From NCBI GenBank assembly GCA_029261855.1, contig JAJDAN010000088.1:96044-160043 (forward strand): a stretch of 64,000 bases of DNA. Direction: 5' to 3'. Origin of the DNA: Deltaproteobacteria bacterium (GTDB lineage: Bacteria; Myxococcota_A; UBA9160; UBA4427). The notes beneath the pieces were generated by a model. It did not search any database, was not told the origin of the DNA, and saw only the letters and a list, made by a program, of their open reading frames with translations. The translations under genes were made by a program, and so were the position numbers. Shown here piece by piece: positions 58,490 through 64,000 of this stretch. Position 1 is the first letter of the stretch. Each line of letters starts with the position of its first letter.

Positions 58490-60223
58490 TCAGCCCGACG
58501 CCTTCATCACGAAGAGCTCTTCCCGAGCCGGGAAGCGCACCTTCGAGGCCGCGATGGTCGCGGCATCGACATCGAACTTGAGTGCATGGTCCGGCCCGAT
58601 CCCCTCTTCGATCAGGCAGTCCGACAGCGTGTCGTCCTCGGCCTTCCAGCCGGCCAGCTTGTTGAACTTCCACTCGTCCTCGAGGCAGTCCCAGCCGAGG
58701 TCCGCGATCTGGTCGCGGCTGATTTCCTCGCCGTAGAGCATCGAGTAGTAGTTGCGGATGTCGTCGAGGGTCGGCTGCAGGAACTGGCAGAAGCCCGACG
58801 AATCGCAGACCGCATTGACGAGCTGGCATTCCTGGGAAGCCCGTGCAAACTCGTCCGCCGGCATGCCCGGATTGACGATCAGGCCAGCCGTGTGATCGGC
58901 GCCCATGGGGCCGGCTGCGTAGGTGACGCCCGTGGCCTTGAGGGGCCGGGGGTCCCAGGCCGGGATCGCCTGACCCCGCGCGTGCGGAACACGCTTGTGC
59001 TTCCGCAGCTTGCCGGTGGCCACGGCGCCGTTGCCGATCGCCGTGCCCAGCTCGGTGCCGTCCGCGACCTCCTTCAGGACCTTCTTCATCGCCTCGGAGT
59101 CGCCCCAGTCCATGCCTCCCGAATCCATCAGGACGGCGAGCGCGGCGCCCGCCTCGATGGTGTCGAGACCCAACTCGTCGCAGAGCCTGTCGAGATCCGC
59201 GACTTCGTCCCAGCTCTGGACCGCGCAGTTCGCGCCGAGCAGGGTGAGGGTCTCGAACTCGAGGGCCGACGTCTTGTAGTTGCCGTCCTTGTCGTGGACG
59301 ATGTTCGAGCACTGCACGATGCAACCGGTCATGCAGTTGTGCATGCCGCCACCGCGCGTCTCGAAGCTCTCGACGATCTTGGCGCCGGACAGGTTGTCGG
59401 CGTCCGGCGACTGGCCTTCGGTGCGGTTCTTGTACGGGAAGGTGTTCAGCATGTTCGCAACAGGCACGACGGAGCTGGTGCCGAACTGGAACATCTGGGG
59501 ACCCTCGCGGTACGTCTTCGTGTAGTCCTTGTTGGTCGCATTGAAGGCCTTGTTCTCTGCGGCGCCTCGCAGGCGGGCCTTGCCCGGGTCGACGCAGACC
59601 CACTTCAGACCCTTGCTGCCCATGACCGCTCCGAGACCGCCACGTGCTGCGTGACGCGCCGGGCGACGCTCCTTGTCCTGGTCGGTACAAGCGACCGAGG
59701 AGCCCGAGAGCTGGAGCTCGCCGGCGGGACCGATGGAGATGACCGATGCGGTCTTCGCGCGCTTGGCCAGCAGCTTCTCACAGAGCGCGTAATTCCACAT
59801 GCCCTTGTACTCGTCGGCTTCCACGACGCGCACGCCCTCACCGTCGACTTCGAGCCCATAGCGCTTGTTGCCATCGGCGGGCTTGCCCGTGACGATGATG
59901 GCCCGCACGCCGAGCTTCATCAGGTCCTGGCCCGGGTTGCCACCGGCGTTCGCTTCCTTGATGCCGCCCGTCAGCGGGCTCTTGCCGCCGATGGAGATGC
60001 GCCCCGAGGTCGGAGCTGCCGTCCCGCTCATGACACCGGGTGCCATCACGAGCACGTTCTCGGGTCCGAGCGCATCACACTTCGGATCACATTCCTTGAG
60101 CAGGATCTTTGCCGACAGTCCACGGCCGCCGAGCAGCTTCCACTCGTCCGGATAGGGTTCGGTGGTTGCAGTCTGGGTCGTCATGTCGACGCGAATGAGT
60201 CGATCGCCTTCCGGTCCGGCCAT
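58490..60223 (-). CDS. aor: Aldehyde ferredoxin oxidoreductase family tungsto/molybdoenzyme
   Basis: A 577-residue enzyme of the AOR family. The N-terminal region includes LLGGRGLSAKILLKE, GTAAPTSGRISIGGKSPLTG and GSKGLKWVCVD. Cluster-binding cysteines are CMTGCIVQC (about residue 280) and CDSSGFC in the C-terminal third. AORs hold a tungsto-bispterin and one 4Fe-4S cluster and oxidise aldehydes (or run in reverse) with ferredoxin. ATG 60223 follows AGGAGA by twelve bases. The 28-residue extension to 60307 lacks a start signal. The moaD-like gene is 34 bases upstream, and moeA genes follow, an expected cofactor context. Confidence 0.9.
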   Translation of the reverse strand: MAGPEGDRLIRVDMTTQTATTEPYPDEWKLLGGRGLSAKILLKECDPKCDALGPENVLVMAPGVMSGTAAPTSGRISIGGKSPLTGGIKEANAGGNPGQDLMKLGVRAIIVTGKPADGNKRYGLEVDGEGVRVVEADEYKGMWNYALCEKLLAKRAKTASVISIGPAGELQLSGSSVACTDQDKERRPARHAARGGLGAVMGSKGLKWVCVDPGKARLRGAAENKAFNATNKDYTKTYREGPQMFQFGTSSVVPVANMLNTFPYKNRTEGQSPDADNLSGAKIVESFETRGGGMHNCMTGCIVQCSNIVHDKDGNYKTSALEFETLTLLGANCAVQSWDEVADLDRLCDELGLDTIEAGAALAVLMDSGGMDWGDSEAMKKVLKEVADGTELGTAIGNGAVATGKLRKHKRVPHARGQAIPAWDPRPLKATGVTYAAGPMGADHTAGLIVNPGMPADEFARASQECQLVNAVCDSSGFCQFLQPTLDDIRNYYSMLYGEEISRDQIADLGWDCLEDEWKFNKLAGWKAEDDTLSDCLIEEGIGPDHALKFDVDAATIAASKVRFPAREELFVMKASG

Positions 60224-60257
60224 GATTGGATCTTCTCCTGTGGATCTGGGATTGAAC

Positions 60258-60527
60258 TCAACCGCCGGCGATCGCCGCGAGAACCTCGAGGCGATCGTCG
60301 GAGGCAAGGAGCGTGTCGAGTGCGTCCCCTCCGAGCTGCTCTTCGTTGACGAAGAGCTTCACGAAGGGATGGAGGCTGCCCTTGGGGTCGAGCACCAGCT
60401 CGCGGAAGCCCGGGTGTGCGTCCTCGACGGCCTGCAGACACGCGGCGACCGTCGTCCCCTCGACCTGGATCTCGGCCTTGCCCTGGGTGGGGGCACGATA
60501 GGCGGTCGGAATCAGCACGACGGGCAT
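60258..60527 (-). CDS. moaD: MoaD/ThiS-like sulfur carrier
   Basis: An 89-residue ubiquitin-fold protein ending in AIAGG, the thiocarboxylate-carrying Gly-Gly tail. Motifs include IQVEGTTVAACLQAVEDAHP and PFVKLFVNEEQLGG. Its place before aor and two moeA genes points to molybdopterin synthesis (small subunit) or AOR-specific carrier use, rather than thiamin. ATG 60527 is preferred. A longer reading from TTG 60587 has no support. TAGACT on the minus strand at 60600-60605 may be the promoter. Confidence 0.88.
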   Translation of the reverse strand: MPVVLIPTAYRAPTQGKAEIQVEGTTVAACLQAVEDAHPGFRELVLDPKGSLHPFVKLFVNEEQLGGDALDTLLASDDRLEVLAAIAGG

Positions 60528-61143
60528 GGTTGGATGGACCCCTCCGGAATTGCGAAACGCGCGCGCGAGACGCGCAAAACGCGCCAACGCGAGAGGAGGA
60601 GTCTAGCCACAGGCACAGCCGGTGGAAAGCCTGCGAAAACACCGGGTTGGGCCGGACTCCGTTCCCGGCGCTCCCGTAGCTCCCCAAACGCGACGGGGCT
60701 GAGGTGGCGGGGACCTTTCCAGTTCTCAGACGGGGCTTTGCCTGTCGGCGGTTGCGAAGTGCCTGCTCGCTCGAATTCGTTCGAGAAGGATCTCGGGGAC
60801 TCGCTGCCGCTGCGCCCGTGACCGGCCGGAGCGACCTCCCCTCGGTCTTCGCACCTTGTCTGTTGGAAGCTCCCGAGTCTGAAAAGGCCTCCCGCGCCAA
60901 CTGTTCGCGATCGGCGTGCGGCCGTCCGGCCGGACCTTCTCAGGCGGGCCCGGCCGAGGCAATCCGCAATCGCGAATTTCCGCCCTCCCTCACCGACGTC
61001 GGCACTCCGTACGCCGACCCGCTGACGATTTCGAGTCGGTGAAGGCGGGACCTCAGTCCTCACGTCGTCGGCTCGACGTACCCCGGAAACTTACTCCTCG
61101 CGTGCCAGCGACACAATCTGGCCAATCCCCAACGAATGGGTGT
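60528..61143. other. Intergenic stretch with no recognised gene
   Basis: 616 bases between the moaD and smr-like genes. A TAGACT -10-like hexamer sits at 60600-60605 (minus). Open frames here (e.g. 60704-61042) have no domain, ribosome site or plausible composition. No repeat or RNA structure was recognised. Confidence 0.5.
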
Positions 61144-61464
61144 TCAGCCGTCTGGTTCCGGCGACGGTGGCTGCGTGAGCGGCTTCAGGAACGCGAGCGT
61201 CGCTCCCCACCCGCCACGGCCGGGAGGTGCCTCCTCGTAGTGGTCCACCCGGTCGTCGATGCTGAGGAAGCGCTGAACGCGTGCTCGCTGGACGCCCTTT
61301 CCGCGTCCGTGGATGAGTCGCACCTCGGTGATGCCGCGCTCGAGCGCGGCGTCCAGGTAGGCGTCCACGACGTCGAGCAGCTCGGACGGGTGGAAGTGGT
61401 GCAGATCGAGGGCGTCGGTGATCTCGAGGACGATGGGCTCGTCGCTCGCGGTGTCGTCGGGCAT
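61144..61464 (-). CDS. Small Smr-domain protein
   Basis: A 106-residue protein that is one Smr (MutS2-related) domain: LDLHHFHPSELLDVVDAYLD and VRLIHGRGKGVQRARVQRFL, the conserved DLH and HGxG motifs. Smr domains cleave or bind RNA or branched DNA. Here it stands alone, in the manner of SmrA/B. ATG 61464 is preferred. The frame upstream is low-complexity and overlaps the next gene's region. Confidence 0.85.
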   Translation of the reverse strand: MPDDTASDEPIVLEITDALDLHHFHPSELLDVVDAYLDAALERGITEVRLIHGRGKGVQRARVQRFLSIDDRVDHYEEAPPGRGGWGATLAFLKPLTQPPSPEPDG

Positions 61465-61661
61465 GGGCGCAAGTACAGCACGAAAGCTCCCGGGCGAGCG
61501 AGGGAATTGACCTCGGGGGTCGAGACTGGTGGCCGGCGATGTCGACCGCCGGCTATCCTCGGCCCGCCTCATGGCCGCGCCGTCCGGTGCGGCGGAAGAT
61601 CTCAGCAACGCGTACAGGAACGCCAGCGCGGCCTTCGCGTGGGGCAACGCGGGAGAGCACA

Positions 61662-63056
61662 GTGGGACGCCGCATCATCGTCTGCGACGGCGCGGAGACG
61701 GCCCGGCTATGGGCTCGCATCGGCGCGGCAGACAACGAAGAGCTGTATTGGGTCCCGCGGGAGAAGGAGTCGCGGGCTCGGCCGGCGGGGTTCCGTATCC
61801 TGCAGGGCGGTCTCACCCCCGAGGCGTTCCTGAAGATCGGTCCTGAGCACGACGACGAGTATGCGCTGGCAACGGACGACGGCCCTTGGATCCGAGCTGC
61901 GGTGCCCGCCATCGCCGCCGTGTCACCCGACTCGCCGGTCCTGCTCCTCACCGACGCCCTCACCGAAGACGACCTGCCGGACCACCCCTGCCTGCGGCGG
62001 ACGGGCCTCAAGACCCTGATCCGGGACGACATCGACGAGGACTTCGACCACCTGGCCAACCTGCATCGCGTCGTCGAGATCCGCAAGCTGCTCGACCCGC
62101 GCGAGAAGGTCGGAATCCTGCTGCAGCCGGACCCGGACCCCGACGGCATCGCCTGTGGCTTCGCCCTGCGCGCGCTCCTCGGCCGCAAAAGGCCCACCGC
62201 GCCGCTGATCTCCTTCGGACCGGTGCAGCGCCCCGAGAACAAGGCGCTCGTCCAGGCGCTCGGCCTCGAGGTGCGCGTCATCACCCCCGACGAGCTGGAC
62301 GAGTTCGACGGGCTCGCTCTGGTGGACGTCCAGCCCAACGTGTTCGGTGACAACGCCCCCGCGCGCGTGCGGTCCGTGGACGTCGTCATCGACCACCACC
62401 CCGAGCGCACCGGTTACGACGCCATCATCCGGGACATCCGTCCGAGCTACGGCGCAACGTCGACGATCCTGACCGAGTACCTGCGCGCCGCCGGCATGGA
62501 GCCGAGCACCGGGCTCACCACGGGCCTGCTCTACGGCATCAAGAGCGACACCCAGTACCTCGGACGCCAGACCAGCAAGCGCGACATGCAGTCGTTCGCG
62601 TACCTGCATGCGAACCACAGTCCAGCCCTGCTGCAACGCATCGAACGGCCGGCTCTTCCCGTCGACGGGTTGCGGGCCCTCGGCCGCGCGCTGTCGCGAA
62701 CCGAAGTGAGAGACGGCATCCACGTCCTCGTGCTCGGTCGCGTGCGTGAGGACGTGATCCCCCAGGTCGCGGACATGGCGCTCCAGGCGGAGGGTGCCGA
62801 GTGGGCGGTCGCCGCGGGCATCGTCGGCACCGATCTCGTCTTCTCGGTGCGCAACGTGGGCTACGTGCGCGCCGCGGGTGAAGTCGTGCGTGCCGTGGTG
62901 GAAGGACTCGGCGTCGGTGGCGGGCACCGCTCGATGGCGAAGGGGATCATCCCGCTCAAGGCCTTCCGCAAGGTGTACCAGAACGCCGACCGCGAACGGA
63001 TCCGCAGCGCGCTCTTCGACGCCTTCGTGCGGGCCATCCACCAGGACAAGGACTGA
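61662..63056 (+). CDS. DHH-family phosphoesterase
   Basis: A 464-residue protein. An N-terminal domain of about 140 residues ([20 protein letters not shown]) resembles a small nucleotide-binding fold. The DHH domain carries [11 protein letters not shown] (near 158-168), DVQPN and DHHPE (Asp244-His-His). The C-terminal DHHA1 has [14 protein letters not shown] (near 420). Such enzymes hydrolyse small phosphodiesters (nano-RNA, pAp, cyclic dinucleotides). Substrate cannot be set. GTG 61662 has GGGAGAG just upstream. The pterin dehydratase gene starts two bases after its stop. Confidence 0.88.
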   Translation: MGRRIIVCDGAETARLWARIGAADNEELYWVPREKESRARPAGFRILQGGLTPEAFLKIGPEHDDEYALATDDGPWIRAAVPAIAAVSPDSPVLLLTDALTEDDLPDHPCLRRTGLKTLIRDDIDEDFDHLANLHRVVEIRKLLDPREKVGILLQPDPDPDGIACGFALRALLGRKRPTAPLISFGPVQRPENKALVQALGLEVRVITPDELDEFDGLALVDVQPNVFGDNAPARVRSVDVVIDHHPERTGYDAIIRDIRPSYGATSTILTEYLRAAGMEPSTGLTTGLLYGIKSDTQYLGRQTSKRDMQSFAYLHANHSPALLQRIERPALPVDGLRALGRALSRTEVRDGIHVLVLGRVREDVIPQVADMALQAEGAEWAVAAGIVGTDLVFSVRNVGYVRAAGEVVRAVVEGLGVGGGHRSMAKGIIPLKAFRKVYQNADRERIRSALFDAFVRAIHQDKD

Positions 63057-63058
63057 AG

Positions 63059-63373
63059 GTGGCCGCCGCTCCCATCGCGGGCGACGCCCTCGACCTGACC
63101 CTCGCGAAGCTTCCCGGCTGGGGGATCGACCAGGAGAAGCTCTACCGCGAGTTCGTCTTCGACGACTTCAACGCGGCCTTCGGCTTCATGAGCCGGGTCG
63201 CGCTCGCCGCCGAGGCCGCCAATCACCATCCCGAATGGTTCAACGTCTACAATCGTGTTCGGGTCCACCTCACCACCCACGATGCGGGCGGCATCACAGA
63301 ACGAGACGTGGACCTGGCCAGGCGCATGAATCTCTACTTCTGCCAGCTCACGAGCCGAGCCCCAGAAGAATGA
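63059..63373 (+). CDS. phhB: 4a-hydroxytetrahydrobiopterin dehydratase (PCD/DCoH)
   Basis: A 104-residue protein of the pterin-4a-carbinolamine dehydratase family. Core motif: [18 protein letters not shown] and [15 protein letters not shown], with the two catalytic histidines. It recycles oxidised pterin after aromatic amino acid hydroxylation, or acts in molybdopterin-linked pterin handling. No hydroxylase gene is in the window. GTG 63059 follows the DHH stop after two bases, with AAGGA upstream. Confidence 0.93.
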   Translation: MAAAPIAGDALDLTLAKLPGWGIDQEKLYREFVFDDFNAAFGFMSRVALAAEAANHHPEWFNVYNRVRVHLTTHDAGGITERDVDLARRMNLYFCQLTSRAPEE

Positions 63374-63380
63374 CAGCCGA

Positions 63381-63845
63381 ATGACCCGGACCATCGTTCC
63401 GAACATCGAATCCCTGAAGGACCTCGTCGACCAGCCACTGGGCGAGACGGAATGGGAAGTCGTGTCCCAGGACCGCATCCAGCAGTTCGCGGACGCGACC
63501 GGGGACCATCAGTGGATCCACATCGATGTCGACCGCGCGCGGCGCGAATCGCCGTTCGAGGGCCCGATCGCCCACGGCTATCTCACCCTCTCCCTCGTCC
63601 CGAAGCTCCTCGGCGACCTGCTCGAGATCGAGCAGCTGGGCAACGTCGTGAACTCGGGAATAGAGAAGCTGCGGCTCACGAGCCCTGTGCCGGCAGGCGC
63701 GCGCGTGCGCCTGCGCGCCACGATCAAGAGCTACCGCGGCCTGCCCACGGGCGGCGCCCGTGTCGCCTTCGGTGTGGCGGTCGACGTCGAGGGAGCGAAG
63801 AAACCCGCTCTCCACGGCACCCTGGTGTACGTGTATCTAGCCTGA
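63381..63845 (+). CDS. MaoC-like (R)-specific enoyl-CoA hydratase / dehydratase
   Basis: A 154-residue hot-dog fold protein. Hydratase motif ADATGDHQWIHIDVDRA, including the catalytic Asp and His, is followed by PIAHGYLTLSL. Such enzymes hydrate trans-2-enoyl-CoA to (R)-3-hydroxyacyl-CoA in fatty acid or polyhydroxyalkanoate metabolism. ATG 63381 lies seven bases after the pterin dehydratase stop, suggesting one transcript with the DHH and phhB genes. No gene was recognised in the remaining 155 bases of the window. Confidence 0.88.
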   Translation: MTRTIVPNIESLKDLVDQPLGETEWEVVSQDRIQQFADATGDHQWIHIDVDRARRESPFEGPIAHGYLTLSLVPKLLGDLLEIEQLGNVVNSGIEKLRLTSPVPAGARVRLRATIKSYRGLPTGGARVAFGVAVDVEGAKKPALHGTLVYVYLA

Positions 63846-64000
63846 TGGCGCGGCGGAGCCCTGGCAAGAACCCGGCAAGAACTCCGCGGCGGGGCGCGGT
63901 GGGGCCACTGCGGAATGACTCGCTGGCATCAGTTGCTCGTTTGGGTCGACGTCGACATCACCGACCGGCGTTGCTGTTCTGCAGTGGGATACGCGGCTGC

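Noticed and set aside
60704..61042. Open frame in the gap upstream of moaD
   Set aside because: No ribosome site, domain or coding-like composition.

Overview
This is 64 kb of GC-rich chromosome, very probably from an uncultured Gram-negative bacterium of the broad former deltaproteobacterial assemblage (Myxococcota, Desulfobacterota or Binatota-like). That placement is inference. It rests on the exosortase/PEP-CTERM system, many outer-membrane-type lipoproteins, a luciferase-like (LLM-class) oxidoreductase, a tungsten/molybdenum aldehyde oxidoreductase and the base composition. No rRNA, tRNA, CRISPR array, prophage or complete insertion sequence was seen. The window starts inside a membrane-protein gene and ends just after a MaoC-like gene.

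Layout. (1) 1-13.2 kb is a glycan/envelope cluster: a flippase-like membrane protein, a sulfotransferase, a DPM1-like GT2, five large GT39-like (GT-C) membrane proteins, and an LtaS-like alkaline-phosphatase-superfamily enzyme. (2) 13.2-36 kb is an exosortase (PEP-CTERM) island: an exosortase fused to an EpsI-like domain, four PEP-CTERM substrates, two small secreted dockerin/EF-hand-like proteins, two TPR lipoproteins (one PrsT-like), a subtilisin-like protease, three sulfatase-fold lipoproteins and a fused MFS/spermidine-synthase-like protein. (3) 36-53 kb is mostly housekeeping: two divergent citrate synthases, TauE, FrmA and a GST, CBS, YqgE, double PilZ, an LLM-class oxidoreductase, cold-shock protein, a penicillin-binding protein, an Nfu scaffold, a HAD phosphatase, a second flippase-like protein, an orphan TOPRIM protein, a NarL-type regulator and RlmD. 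(4) 53-60.6 kb carries a CNNM/CorC protein and a cofactor cluster moaD-aor-moeA-moeA/PBP. (5) 61-64 kb has Smr, DHH phosphoesterase, pterin dehydratase and MaoC genes.

How the genes fit together (inference). The GT2 would charge a lipid carrier with sugar, the GT39-like enzymes would use such donors outside the membrane, and the sulfotransferase and phosphoglycerol-transferase-like enzyme would decorate the product. The exosortase would cleave PEP-CTERM proteins and anchor them to the envelope. Two loci pair a dockerin-like secreted protein with a cohesin-like PEP-CTERM protein, so surface protein assembly is the most interesting hypothesis here.

Two genome-style signals recur. Six gene junctions overlap by exactly four bases (NTGA) with a GTG, TTG or even CTG start. 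Thirteen genes have a -10-like TAnnnT hexamer 6-9 bases before the start codon and no Shine-Dalgarno sequence, which suggests frequent leaderless transcription. Short tandem repeats of 12-18 bp sit at gene edges, and a modular hairpin repeat is dispersed between genes.
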